DNA of 64,000 nucleotides from Gerris lacustris (lineage: Eukaryota > Arthropoda > Insecta > Hemiptera > Gerridae): positions 39,636,629-39,700,628 of the forward strand of contig OX578282.1 in NCBI GenBank assembly GCA_951217055.1, read 5' to 3'. Positions 35,739-48,806 of this stretch are shown here, piece by piece; the first letter of the stretch is position 1, and every line of letters starts with the position of its first letter. The translations under genes and the position numbers were made by a program. The notes beneath the pieces are model-generated. The model saw nothing but the letters and a program-made list of their open reading frames with translations, searched no databases and was not told the origin of the DNA.

Positions 35739-38700
35739 AGTGCAGTTCAATCGATAGAGACCCAAGAATTCAAACATCCAGTGATAACAATTAAATCCAA
35801 TCTGTATGTACATATTACCATCCTAAAAATAACTTTCTAATAATAGACATGCTTAAAATTAAAGCAGTAAAACAAATTCGAAGTGACACTAAATGAAATA
35901 AGCTTAACAGATCACATGGGTTGGATTAAGTTGATTGTTAGACTGAAGTTTGACATCTGTTGACACGGAAATGAAGGATTTAAAGTACAACGGTACCTTC
36001 CTTACTCGACTTTAAGCAATTACATTGACATTTTAAGCATACTCTCTACCTGGATTTTCCATTTCTTTGAAAAATGTATGTTCATTTTTATTGAATATTT
36101 TCATTTTAAGAAAAAAATATATTCCTTATTCCTAAACTAATACTAATCATATCTATATATGCTTAGGTATTATTAAGCTCATGCGTAATAAATTATGGTG
36201 TACGGAATTGGCTTTTTAATACGGAAATGGCAGATTTAATAAAAGGGTTTTACCCCAAGCAATGATAGAACTTGATTACAAACACAACACCAGTTTTCTT
36301 CAAGACCATGACTGATTATCATCAAAGAATAATCCGACGTTAGTGTCATAATGTAGTTCTAGGTTTTCCAGTAGTGATTTTTAGTGACATCCTGTTGTGA
36401 CTACGTCTCAGATGTAGAGAGAAACAACAGGGGTATGGTCACTACAAAATTAGTTAGCAACAATCAAATATTAATTGTTGCAACTAATAATTAATACAGA
36501 TAAAGTTTTTGTGATGATCAATTAAGTGGTCAAACCCGTTGTGCATTAAATATAAGCTTTTTCTTTACTGCAAACTAATTTTAAATTGTTTTGCATACTA
36601 GTTGTATTGACTCATCATAGTTGAACTCATCATGTGGCATTTAATTTGTTCATTTTGACCAGTACTATTTGTTATTAGGTTTAATACAAGTATACTCGCG
36701 AAGCCAGTACGCGTACTTTCTCTCCTACCCTGTGTCGGTTAGTTTCCCCTACTCTGTTTAGTCTTCCTCCACTCGTTCACTACTAACCTGAATTCCCACC
36801 TCTGTGCTATTCTTTTGCTCCTTGTGCCTTTAACAGACTCGGCCGGAACAACAAGACTACGTGCCAATCCATCTAGCTCTGCTTCGCTTCTAGCTCTTTC
36901 AGTTCGTCCGCACTTTATATTAAAATTAAGCCTAGATAGGACATCCCTTTAAGAAAAAAACATTATGCCTCTTGCAACATATAAATTAAAATAAATTTTT
37001 TTAATGATACATTTACTCGAGGTTACCAACAACGTTACTATGAGATCAAAGAAGCCGAGTTTACATTCGCTGAGACCACTTGTGCCTTAAACCACTGTCT
37101 TAACACCGATATATTTAGTTCAATTCCCTGAGAGGTAAATAATTTTTTACACTTGATGATAATAACCTCGTTTAGATGTATTAAGAGACTGATCCCTTCG
37201 CCCTTTGACCTGCAGATGTTTATATATATTAACAAACAAATACAATACATTATACACAATATAATATATAAATTATGTATCTTTATTGCATTCTTTAAGA
37301 ACTTTTCCAAGATATCTTCACGTATTTTCTTTTATCTACGATTGATACGAAATATAAACATTATATCTTTGTTTAGATGCGTAGAAAGTGATTATTTACG
37401 AACTTGTATTCATTGCGCATGCGCGTCTAGTTCTGAATAATTCCTGAATACAAGAGGAATTCTTCAGCTTTACGCACGATTAGTGAGTTTGTTTACATTT
37501 AACAAAAATAATTTGCTGTTCTTTTAATGAAGTAACTGTTTATATCGAGTTTTTAGTGAAAAACAATGAGTGAATCAAGTGACTTTGACGAAAATATGGA
37601 GAATAATACTCCTCCAGAAATAATTAATTCGGCAAAAAATACAACTCAAGAATTATAATGCCATCTTTATCAAGAGAGTGATACGAACTTACATACAGCA
37701 AGTTTATTTTTTATGTATTTATTTTTTTAATCTAACAATCCTAGATAAAGTACGGTACGCAACTTGTGCGAAAACGGCATCGTGTGGTTTTACTACCCTC
37801 GCTGTCGCTCGGGTGCAAACTCCACACTCGCATGCAAAATGCTACTTTCCGCACTCGACGCGTAATGTACTATTACGTGATTTGTGTTTTTATCATACAT
37901 CGATAAATTTATCACTGTGCATAAATAACATATACGAAGCTATTGAACCATATAATATGTTTCCATTCCATTATTCTTGAATAAATTGAAACATTTTAAT
38001 GTATTTTTTTATTTTACAAAAAAAATCCCTTTCATAACTTTTTAGATATTTAAAGATCAGAATTGAATTCCAAGTCAACAATTTCAATTCTTTTACGTTC
38101 TTGTCTTTTCTATATTTCTCAATAAATTATTATCTCCTTTTCTTTTTTTGTTAGAATTATTTTCTCTCTCTTTTTTAATACTTGATGTCACGGTTATAAA
38201 ATCTTTTTGAGTATTATATTCTATGTTAAAATCATTTCAGACACGGATAGATTAAAAGTCGTCTGGAATAATACAATTAATTACACCCGGAACTAACTTT
38301 TTTAGAAGAATAACAAGGTGAAAATTATTATCTTCAATGAAACAGTATTGATAATTACTCTAATTTGTCTTCAAACAATATATTGATTATATATTATTTT
38401 GTTAGTAAACTAGATTTAGTAAGTTAGATTTAGTAAACTTTAAATCGTTTACTTTTTACTAATCCTCGCTAATAAGGAATTCTATTTGATTCACAGTTAA
38501 TATTCACAAAAATCTATTTATTATTCACACTAGATATCCAAAAAGCTACCATTCAATTCAATGGAATTATATTTAACTCACTAATTTGAATTAATGCTGT
38601 AAATCATTGTGTACAGAAATAAATAGTAAACATAACTATTAAATCTTGAATTAATGTGTAATAATTCTTTAATGGGTTACTTAAGTTAGTTTAAAGTCGT

Positions 38701-38849
38701 TAAAATCAGTTTAAAAGCACAGTCTAAATTGTATTTGTTGAAACAATATTATGAGATTTTTCCGAACTATTTTAAAACCACCTTATTGGTTTTTTTGGTT
38801 TTAAAAAAAGTATATTTGTTTGGTTTAAGATATAAAGAAGGAATAGGGT
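35739..38849. other. unassigned stretch
   Basis: AT-rich with two GC-richer patches: 36690-36930 (CGCGAAGCCAGTACGCG, CTCGGCCGGAACAAC) and 37740-37880 (GTGCGAAAACGGCATCG, CGCTGTCGCTCGGGTGC). An ATG at 37566 opens a 30-codon acidic frame (MSESSDFDENMENN) that ends quickly. No family was recognised, though small transposon leaders can look like this. Confidence 0.4.
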
Positions 38850-40250
38850 CGTTTAAATGTTATTTGAGGCCTGATGTCTGGATTTCGCTTCCCGAAAATA
38901 TGCGCTTTCAATCCAGATGTCCTCGATTTCACTGCAAGAGTGCATTCATCTCTTGTGCTCTATCTCATTCCTTTTTCAACGTACATATCTCTACACTCAT
39001 TCACTTCTTTATTACACTCATTCGTTCCATGTCTCTTTTTTTCCTTTTAGGTTTAACCAATCTCATTCTCGTTTTTCCCATTCGCAATTGTATTTCGTCT
39101 CACTCTTTACACATTTTAAATTCGATTGTGAGTCACCAATGCATCTGGCACTCTCTTTATTTCATCATTTATGGCTTGTTAGCTTTATTTCTTTTATTAT
39201 TTCTTGTCTTCACCTTTATATTCTGTCTCACATTTTTTTAATACTCGTTCTCCTTTTTATAATATTTTTAATGAGATAAGCCATAAACACGGTCTTGTTT
39301 TTTGTCACATTCTTATATAATATCCTTGACTTTAAAAATAGTACTCGTAATTGTCTCATTCTAGTCTATATCTTTCCATTAACTAGCACTATTACTAACT
39401 AGTGTAACTGTAACTTAATGTAACATAACTTAATTGTCTCATTTTTAATTGCGCGTCGCGTCGTTTCGGTAAACATTGCCCTCATTTGCGATTCATATAT
39501 ATTGTTCTGTGTCTATTAAGATTTTATTTTTAATTAGTTCTCACTCCAGTTAATAATAATTAGCATACTTTTTTAACTATACATCTCATTTTTAAGGATC
39601 TTGTTACCCTCATATCTCCTAGATTCCTAGATTATTATTAGAATTTCATTTGTAATTGATTGTTCCATTTTATTTTATAACTCCTTCCACTCATTGTACT
39701 GTCAATAAAGCTTATTCCTAATTGTTCATATTCTTTACGCATAAATGTGCCCTGTGTCTCACTGACTTCTGCAACATTTCTTTATAAATTTCTCAGATCA
39801 AATGCGATGACTATTAAGATCTCATTCGTAATTTCCATCCTTTTCCGTTTTCCTTAACATCTGAAATTGCTAATTTTATTAATATTATTATTTTTACAAT
39901 CCTATTCTGAATGTTATTGGAGCTTTTATATTTGTATAAATACTGACTTTTCTTGTGTTAAATGCGCCCTTCTTACATTTTAGTCTATACTTTTTACTCT
40001 TTTACTGCGTGATTGTCCATACTTTTATCTTCCTCATTCACCACCAGATCAATATTCAAATATTATTTCCGTGTTCTTTTAATTCCTTGTTTTCATCTTA
40101 CCTTTAGTTTTGCCTTGACTATCACATTCTTTACTCTTTCAACCATTTTCTATACTATGGATCTATAACTATGGAAATCAAATAAATGCTTTAACATTTT
40201 CTTCACTATTTGAAAATTCTTTCTTTTTCTCTGTTATAGTTTATCTGGAG
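38850..40250 (+). other. pyrimidine-biased stretch with recurrent CTCATT/CATTC words
   Basis: The plus strand is strongly C+T-rich here. TCTCATTC, TCTCATTT, CATTCTTTAC and TTTCAACCATTTTC words recur through 39.0-40.2 kb, suggesting an old degenerate repeat. The bias removes stop codons, so two overlapping frames stay open (38729-39241 and 38917-39279) and look hydrophobic. No conserved domain is evident and two frames cannot both be real, so I do not call a gene. Confidence 0.45.
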
Positions 40251-41219
40251 GCACTATAGTTACATTCTAGCGTTATCTCTGTGTCACTAGGCATTACGTT
40301 ATATAGATTTATAGATAAGTGTCTAGCTACATTACAACAGCTATAAATAGGCACCTACTATTACACTATAGTCTAGATAGTATGTTTACTCAGACTGTAT
40401 CACGTACAATTGGCTTTCATTGCTATCTTTTGTAGACATTTGCTGATTTTTTTTTTTATTTTTTTTATCATTTTCCTTTGCTGATTCTTTTATTTCTCTT
40501 TTGTCCTGTTTGATAAACGTTTGATTACTTATGATACTATTTATAATTTATTTACATCATGAAGGTATTTGCTGAGATTTTCGTGTGCAACAGAGACGAA
40601 ACTAGTATTTTCGGAGTCAAGATGTGTGTTAAATGCAAATGGAGTGCAGCTGGCTTCATGCACTCTTTATATCTGCATTGCTAACATTTACCCTCTAACC
40701 AGCACTAACTCCTTGTATTGAGTGACCCAATTTTTTGTTTTTTACTTCTTATTAATGCTAATTTTAAGAAGAAAAAAAAGAAGAAAATCCCCTCTTCTTT
40801 AGGTATATTTATTTTTAAATATATTTACTTAAAAATAAAAAACCCAACCTATTATAATTTTAAATACAGCATCACATACCAACTCTAAAACTGTCTCCTC
40901 CTCTTAAAAGAATTTAAACTTTTAATTTATTTAATAAAACTTAATTCATTTGATTAATGGGCAAATGTACAAATCCAAATGTCTTCTACAATCAACTGTG
41001 AAATTCATCATCTATATTTGTTTTTATCTATATTATTTATCTATATTTGTTAACCCTTTTCTCCTAATTGATTATATTTATCCACATGTTTATTCTCTTT
41101 TTTTGCACACTTTAATTTTCTTTAAAACGAAAAGAAAAAATATTGATACATTTGAATCTATAACATTTTACATTTTAGATATGTATAATTGCGATCAAAT
41201 ATCCGTATGTTTGGTATTT
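40251..41219. other. unassigned stretch
   Basis: A 41-codon ATG frame at 40560 (MKVFAEIFVCNRDETS..) is the only item of note; it is unsupported. The rest is AT-rich. Confidence 0.4.
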
Positions 41220-41460
41220 AATAGAATGGGGCGAGGTAGGGAGGGGGGGGGGGGGGGGGGGGGGGGTAATAGTTGTTTATATAGACCAGCTGACTGGTCC
41301 CCCCCCCCCCTCTTCAGATTGCAGAGTTGTTGCCCCCCTCTACCCCCGTGTTAGTGCTGCTAGCAAGGGGGGACCCGCCTAGTGAAAGCTGCAGGGGGTC
41401 ATCGCACCCTTGCGACACACTTCCACCAAGAGCTGCCTTCTAACTCCCTCTCTAGTCTGC
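41220..41460. repeat. G/C-homopolymer island
   Basis: A run of about 20 G (41247-41266 after GGGAG) is followed within 60 bases by C10 (41299-41308) and more CCCCC/GGGGGG blocks to 41400. This is strikingly GC-rich within very AT-rich DNA. The G run could form a quadruplex or pair with the C run. It may be a mononucleotide expansion inside a transposon relict. Confidence 0.7.
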
Positions 41461-44263
41461 CTCATTTACCCTGCAATCATTTAATACAGCAAACACATAT
41501 TACACATAAATAACTAATTATGATCATAATAGTAATAATAAAATCAAATTTATAGTAAAAAGAAAAAAAAATAACAGATAATAAGTGAGCCAACATTATC
41601 AGACTTAATTTAAAAAAACAACAGAATTTCACAATCTGCGCAATAAATTAAGTATATAAATACAATACGCTTGTTTGTTTATTTTATTGTTAAGTTATCA
41701 CAATTATCTCTAAAATTATTGATAGTATAGCTGTCATAAAACAAGTGATTATGTATAAATATAAAACAATATAAATATAAAAGCTATTTACATAATAGGA
41801 TTAATATCATTAAAGGAATTTGATTTTAGTGATTTTAGAGTTAACTTCAAATTATAAATTAAAGTTATATAATACATTATTTTAATAACAATAAAATATT
41901 TTGAGCTATTCTATATCTTGAACTTAAGTTGTATTTAATATATAATTAGTTTTATTCTCTAACTCAGCAAATTTAATAACTTAGAATTGCTAAACTGTAT
42001 GAACTTGTTGTGCTAAAAACCCTCAAAACATTGTATATTCAGGTCCCGCATCAAGTTGACGCTAGAACTGTACATTTAGTGGTTTGTTTTAAAATAAAAT
42101 GGTTTGATTTGTTGAAATATATTGACACTAAAGATTTATAAATATTTTTATAAGGGCTGTCAATACAAGGGTTTTAAGTTAACAGAGGATTTAAGTTGAT
42201 AATCTTATGATTTACAGCTGTTCTAGGTATCATAACTATTAACCCTCTTTTTTAGGTAAACCTATTTAGTTATAGGTTCTCATTTTTTAAACCTCTTTCT
42301 GGTACCTGGAAAAACTCTTTCCTAGTATATGTTTTTAGTTAAAAATATCATAAAAATCCCTTGTGAAATACTATCAGGAATAATTCCAAGTATTAAGTAC
42401 TTCGAGTGGTCAGATCGATGACCTTTTTTTTTTTAAAAAAAAAGGAGACATTTTAAAGGGGTTTAGTTTATTGTTCGTTGACCCGGAAGAAAAAAAGGAC
42501 TAAGTTAATTTTTATTAAGTTAGCCCAGACAGTTATTACTGTAAAAATGTAATATATTTATGAGAAGACATTTTTTGGAGATCTTATATATCTGTGTAAG
42601 ATTCTTCAAGAAAATAAGTTTATATCTCAATTACATGATTGTAAAATGTTTCCTCTTTCTTCGTCGTACCCGTTCCTGTTCAATTTTTCCGATGATCGTA
42701 TTGTGTTGGTGTTATTGTATTTCTATGTTCTAAATAAATATATATTTCTTACCTTTATACATCTAGCGATAAGCTAATAATTATTTGGCTGTAATGAGAT
42801 ACACACGTTTATGTACGCATTTTGTTTCGCTTAGTTCTTACCAAATGTTATAGTAACTCTAAATTCGGTGTTTTTTGAGCTACAGTGACCGATAGAAAGC
42901 CCCCTCAAAAAAGCAACCGTATTTAAATTAAAAATATATAAAGATAGAAGTTAGCGGCGTGCTCTTTGAAAAAAAAAGAAGAAAATCCTACTCCTTTTGT
43001 ATTAGGAGCCGACGTAGTTAAACCCCGAATAGAAGAAAAACCAAACATAAGCTGCCCTGTTTTTGGAAAGGAGCTTTTGCCATTTTTTTTAACACGGGAA
43101 AAACGTGAAAAAATAGAGGTAAATTTATATTTATAATATTAAATTTAACTAAATCTAAGCATCTGCTACAGCCTTAACATAGTTTCATAGACACATCACC
43201 ATAAAACTTTACTGTACTTACGAATATTCATTATTAGTTTTACTTATTTAAAAATATAATAAATAAAAATGAAGAAACGAAGACAACATTCTTAAAATAA
43301 AGGAAGAAAAAAATTGGGTCTGATAGAAAATGAAATCGATTAGGTCTAGGTATAGAAAATTGATTCTGCCAAAAAAATTAAATTGTTCCCTTCCTACTAG
43401 CCTCTTCTCTTTCGCTTTATTATCTTCTTGTTTCAATATATTAACTGTCTACCCAGGATCATTCATTTTACTTCCGTCATTCTCTTTTCATGAAATTAAA
43501 ATGTCAAATATTCAATCAGATAATTCGGCTTTTTTTGGGAATTTCCATTTTACATTTGACCTAATAATTCGTCAGAAAACTAAACTAAATATATTGATAA
43601 AGGCGTTTATTTTAGTTTTTATTAATTAATATTATTTTTATGAAATTAAGTCGACCTCGAAAAACTGCTGTACATCTAATGAGTTTTATGTATGAATCAA
43701 ATGTTATATTTACCATTCAAAATACTGCTATTATATAAAATAAAGTACGCGTAATTTATATTTTCAAATGCATATATATAAGTACATAAGCAATTGTTAA
43801 AATTATCAAACGTAAGCAGTTGTTAGAACCAAATTATATAAACTTATTGGTCTTTGAACTAATCACGCTAGTTTCCCCAATTTAATTGTTTGTGTTTATC
43901 AGAACACTTTTAAATATAACTCAACTTCGCAAGTGAATAGTTTTTTCAAAGCGCGTCTGACACAAGTTTGCTTTCCCTCGTGCATAACTTATTAATAAAT
44001 ACTTAAATTATGGAATTATGTGTTTACATTGATTTACTTATGATACGTTAATTTTTTCAATATTAAAATATAAATATATATTTTTTTTATTGTCAAATTA
44101 CGTGTTCTTATTTTATTTGTTTATTGCGTTATTTTATTACTTAATTAATTAATAAGTAGAACAGACCTTTCAATTTACTTGACGTAGCTTTTTTTTGAGG
44201 AAGTAAGAAAATTGCGGAAGGAAAAGTTGGTTTTTGGTTGCTAAGTCTAAAGTTGGTAAGAAA
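41461..44263. other. unassigned AT-rich stretch
   Basis: 42423-42446 is a T-run/A-run palindrome (CCTTTTTTTTTTTTAAAAAAAAAAGG-like). 43330-43629 is open on the plus strand without a recognisable product. No gene called. Confidence 0.45.
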
Positions 44264-44480
44264 GAGCCTAGGGGGTTTGATCACCCCTCCCTGAGACTAG
44301 GGGATGCCGGAAGAGTCGTTGTGTCGCTGGATGGTTTGAGTCGTTAGCTTAGGGGGCATCAGCCCCCCCCCCCCCCCCCCCCCGGAAAGACAAGGCCCTC
44401 CTCGTGTAGATCCAGGTCGATGAACCTCCATTTCTGCAAAATACTTCCTGGCATCAGCCCTTTGTACTTCGTACCTATTT
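44264..44480. repeat. second G/C-homopolymer island
   Basis: AGGGGGTTTGATCACCCCT, ACTAGGGGATGCCGGAAGAG and GGGGGCATCAGCCCCC lead into a C run of about 22 (to 44383). GGGGGCATCAGCCCCC is itself palindromic. Composition is sharply different from both flanks. Confidence 0.65.
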
Positions 44481-47400
44481 TTAAAAATAAAAAATATTCC
44501 ACTCTTAAATGAAATTAAAAATGAGTTTAAACTCTAAATTTAAAGGAAGATGACAAACTATAAATTTAGAAGCTCTAGGTGTCTACAACAATTCAAAAAA
44601 TCTGAAAACAATTTTTTTTAGAGTTAAAAACTAGAATTATTACATGTTATAGGAGTAAAATACTTCAGCATTTCGTCAAATTACGATATCCTATTGTAAT
44701 TGCCCACTTATTCAGTTATTCACATAAAAATAAGAGAGTTGTTTAATTGTAGTCATTTAAATAATTATTGATTTTGATCTATTTAGATTTCAAAAAATCA
44801 ACTTAAATAAATGATAAAATATATATATAAAAAATCTTTTTAGATTCTTCAATTTTATTTTTAAAACTTGCAATAAATAAATTTGTTGTCTCTTCTTACT
44901 CCTATGATTTGGCCAAAGATAGGTATATAATGACTTTTAAAGTTGAAAAAAAAACGTTGTTTGATATAAATACATCGCTAATTATTTTTTAAACATGTAA
45001 ACTATAATGAATAAATGTGGGTTGACTTAAAAGCATAGGATAAGAGCGGTAAAAAATGTCTAGCCAATTAATTATAATGTTCCGGGCTATAAAAAACATA
45101 TATATATATATATAATATTTCTTTCTCTTTTTGACATCAGAAAATTGGCTTCATATGGATCAATTTATTGGTCGAAATAAAACCAACTATTCTTTTTAAA
45201 TGAAAAGGGGTTAACGAACTTTCAAAAAAAAATGTTGATGTGTTAGTTTAATATGATATATGTATATGAATGTATGCATTAGGATTTGACTGATAGTGTG
45301 TTAGTAGTAATTAAAGACTGAGAGGCGCATATATTGTGTATTTATGGTCTGTATATATTTTTTTATTTTAAAAATAGCTTTGGGTAGATATGTCACCGGG
45401 GTCATCGTCACTTAAAAGAACCCTCTGATAGTAAACAACTCGAATGAATTTATTTTGGCAAGGTTATTTTCTTCTTTTTTTATTATGCATAGAAAAATTA
45501 AACATTAACTGTTTATGACTCATAGAAAATTGTCTGTTTTTGTTTTACTGTGATAAAAAATTAATAACGCTCTTCTAGTCTAACCTTAACTTGAAAAAAT
45601 AATTTAATTTTTGTTTGTCAAAAGCATGTTTAGAAAAAAATAATATAAGCAGGAATCAAGCTTAATAACAAAGATATTTTTTTTTTATATTAGTTGGAAG
45701 ATATATATGTAGTTTTTTTCTTCAAGTTTATTTTATACGTAAAACTTTAAACCTAAAATCTACATTTTTTTTATTACCCTACACTCTATTTTTTATTTTT
45801 CTCTTCTTTTTACCTTTATTGATATAGTGTAATCATTCTAAAACTCTAATTTTAATACTCTAACTAGGGTTTAAACAAGTTAATCTGATAATGATTGTAA
45901 TTTCCTTTTAATCTTCTATGTACATCTCTGTAGCTTTTTTTTAAGTCCTTAAATATAAAAGTGGTAAATGGTTCTAGAGTATAATTATTAGTTAGTCAAA
46001 CTGTCTATAATTATTTTATAGGAGTTAACAGATTATTATATATGAGAAAACTATTATCCATTAAAAAAAAAAACTATGTATAAAATGGAGTTTTAGGCTT
46101 TTATATGGTATTGAGATTATTAAGATAACAATATTTTTGGGATGATAATAGGTAATTATATATAAACGTAAAATTGTTGTTTAGGATTTAACTATACAGA
46201 ACATTAAATAAATCACCCTTATACGATGAATAAAAATGAAACAAAAATGAAATATTTCAATTTTCTTTAATATGAAATTTCCTGTCGTGATCTAATATCT
46301 AGGCATTTGGATTAATATCTGAACTTTAATTGATTTGTTTTGGTTACTGTCATGATCTAGACTTTTGATTCAATGTCTTTCACATTTCATTTTAGTTGGA
46401 TTAATACTTATATGGTAAATATCACCTTTTTATTGACATACTTAATACTTCCTTAATCTGTGCTTCAGTAATCCGTACACATGTCACCCATAGCATTAAC
46501 GAGGGTAAATCATAAATCATCCTTTTGCCAAAGTAATTTACATTTTTGCTTATATTGATTTGAATTTTTTCTTTGTATTTAATCGTAAGCAAGGATTTAT
46601 GGTATTATTTTATTAATAGTTAGTTCCGTTGCTCTATAGGAGTTGAGTATATTTCTTGTTACACTTTAAAGAAAAATCCAACTGTTGACAAATATTAAAT
46701 ATTTTATATAGATAATTTAGATATTATTATGTATTAAGTAGACATGTTCTTAATCGAGGTAGTTTATTTAATAGTTGTTTCTTAGAGTTGCGTGTCGACC
46801 ATATCATACATTCTAAATCTATTTTAGTTTTATTATTAGATGTATTTATTAAAAAAGTTATATTTTCTTCCTGTCTTGAATTATTATGATTGAGAGCCCG
46901 CTTACTCTCTAATCTATTTCCTCATAAAGTGGTCCAAATGTGTTAGTTTAATGCTAGCGTAAACATAATGAAGAGATGTGGGCCCCAGAGGTTTGCCTGT
47001 GTCACACCCGACATGTTCCTGCCTCTATCTGTCCACAACTCCACCATACCAACCCGACGTCGCTTAATCTACATTAATTTCGTCTGATTCAGTCCTACCC
47101 CAATTTTTCCCCATTGTATCAAAGTGTCCGGGTCATACTCCCACTTAGTACACACTGTTTGTTGAGTTGAGGTCGTTGTACTCGACCAATATCAAACTCA
47201 ATTGAAGGTACAGTTCTTGCTAGCTCTCTTTTTTTATTACCTTCTTTTTCGTCCTTTATTGATTACTATACAATGTATCTCCTTGCTACATATATCTATA
47301 TTTTATATCTTCTCATAAAACATTAAACTTTTCTAGCTTATTACATTTTTATTATTTAGCTTCACTACAAACCCGTTTCTAGTCTAACATATAATTGAAG

Positions 47401-47630
47401 TGCTCTAACAATAAAATAGATAACTTACTGTTACCTAACATTATATAATGATGTAATTTAAAAATCAACTGCTTCTTTTTTTCAATTTATTGACCAGGAA
47501 AGAAAAAAGACGTACCTACATAATTCGTAAATATCCTTTTGGTTGGTACTATCTTACGTATATAATCATATTAGATTTTTTTAAATCTTATATAGATTTA
47601 TCCATACCTTATTTGAAAAAATCAATCAAT
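44481..47630. other. unassigned stretch
   Basis: AT-rich except 46960-47230, a GC-richer segment (GGGCCCCAGAGG, ACCCGACGTCGC) without recognisable protein. Small (TA)n at about 45101-45115. No gene called. Confidence 0.45.
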
Positions 47631-47840
47631 TTATAAAAGTCCATTTTTTTGGGTGGGACTCCCAATGATGGCGGCGTTTTCTCTCAGACGTCCTATAAGA
47701 ACGGAGAGTTCATTGACCGGGCCAGTTCTCAAAGCGGCTCCAGCTGTTGCCCAGTTCTTCTTAATATCCTTTTCGAATTGGGCACCTTGTCCTTTCTCAA
47801 TGCAGTGGTCCTTTTTGACCGGGGTTAAGAGTTCTTTCAT
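47631..47840 (-). CDS. putative 69-codon ORF or terminal exon, unidentified
   Basis: A minus-strand frame from ATG at 47840 to TAA at 47631, in a patch much GC-richer than its flanks, with balanced, coding-like codon use. The peptide is basic and soluble (MKELLTPVKK, GAQFEKDIKKNWATAG, NELSVLIGRLRENAAIIGSP), with no signal peptide or membrane segment; residues 41-60 could form a helix. Upstream on the same strand CCTTTTATGTAAGGACTCCCTTTAG could be a splice acceptor ending six bases before the ATG. It could thus be a last exon, a small gene (A at -3 suits initiation), or a processed-gene fragment. I do not recognise the family and assign no function. Confidence 0.4.
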   Translation of the reverse strand: MKELLTPVKKDHCIEKGQGAQFEKDIKKNWATAGAALRTGPVNELSVLIGRLRENAAIIGSPTQKNGLL

Positions 47841-48179
47841 TCTAAAGGGAGTCCTTACATAAAAGGAGTTAGGATGCGTTGAAACCAATATATTTTTTTT
47901 TTAGTTTCGTTCCTATACGGCTTTTACCGTTATCTTTAAGGATATGGTATTCTTTTTAAATTTCCTTAATAATCTTCGTGTCAAAAAGAGAAAAATATTG
48001 TCATAAATCGTTTTTTGAAGTAGGAATTTATATTTTTAAATTAAGGGTTTCCTATAAGAAAAAAAATTAAAAGGTGGCAAGAAAAATAAATAATTACACT
48101 TCCTATTGATTGCTCTGTCTTCTATAAATAATAATTTAACATTTAAGAAATATATATACATACATTATATTATATACAT
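47841..48179. other. unassigned AT-rich stretch
   Basis: Upstream of the minus-strand ORF. The open frame continues to 47888 without an ATG. No promoter motif recognised. Confidence 0.45.

Positions 48180-48251
<72 letters not shown>
48180..48251. repeat. compound (CA)n-(TA)n microsatellite
   Basis: About 16 bases of (CA)n run directly into about 55 bases of (TA)n. Confidence 0.97.
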
Positions 48252-48256
<5 letters not shown>

Positions 48257-48532
48257 GTTATATAAATCAAAAAGGAGTAATTTAATATTATTTGTTAATA
48301 CTTGTACTGATTACAGATGTGAAGTTGGACTTCTAATAAAAATATAAATTTTGACAAGTATTAATATTATATTAGTTATTTTTGATTTTTCTATTCTATA
48401 GGAATATGCACTAATGTACTCGTACTTAAAGTATATCGAAATATGTTTTTTTCTTAAGGTAATGTGTTTTAATTATATTAAAATTTAGGATAGACTAGAA
48501 TTATTAAGGTTTCTTTTAATAGCTTCTTTAAA

Positions 48533-48806
48533 CTAATTTAAAATTTATTTGGTACTTCTTTAAATTGTTACTCCACTATGTTTTCTTGGATTATAAATGA
48601 CTTTGACTAAATAACTATTATTGCAAAGGGGTCCAATGTACTTTGGGACAAAGTACATTGTTTGTTGTTGTGTTTGTTACTTTCTGTTTTTATAAGGGGA
48701 GTAACTGTCTAAAGAAGAACATTCCGTACACCTTCTTTAGATTGTTACTCCCTCTGTTTTTTTATTAGGGGAGTAACAATAAAGAAGTGCCATTTATTTA
48801 AAACAA
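48533..48806. repeat. nested inverted-repeat cluster, about 270 bp
   Basis: A GGGGAGTAACNNTNTAAAGAAG word occurs four times in alternating orientation: 48554-48574 (inverted), 48696-48717, 48732-48752 (inverted) and 48768-48791. The outer ends also match inverted (AAATTTATTTGG.. with ..GCCATTTATTTAAA). Between them lies a perfect 12-base hairpin, CAATGTACTTTG (48634-48645) with CAAAGTACATTG. This looks like a MITE with an internal duplication or two nested elements. Confidence 0.6.

Noticed and set aside
37566..37658. Short acidic ORF MSESSDFDENMENN..
   Set aside because: Only about 30 codons, no splice or promoter context, no family recognised.
38729..39241. 170-codon hydrophobic open frame, receptor-like at first glance
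   Set aside because: The pyrimidine-rich strand has few stop codons and is open in a second overlapping frame. The hydrophobicity follows from T-rich codons and no family motif is visible.
40560..40685. 41-codon ATG ORF with several Cys
   Set aside because: Too short to support. No signal peptide or known cysteine pattern.
42423..42446. T-run/A-run palindrome resembling a terminator
   Set aside because: A pure T/A homopolymer junction in an AT-rich eukaryotic genome; no gene ends there.
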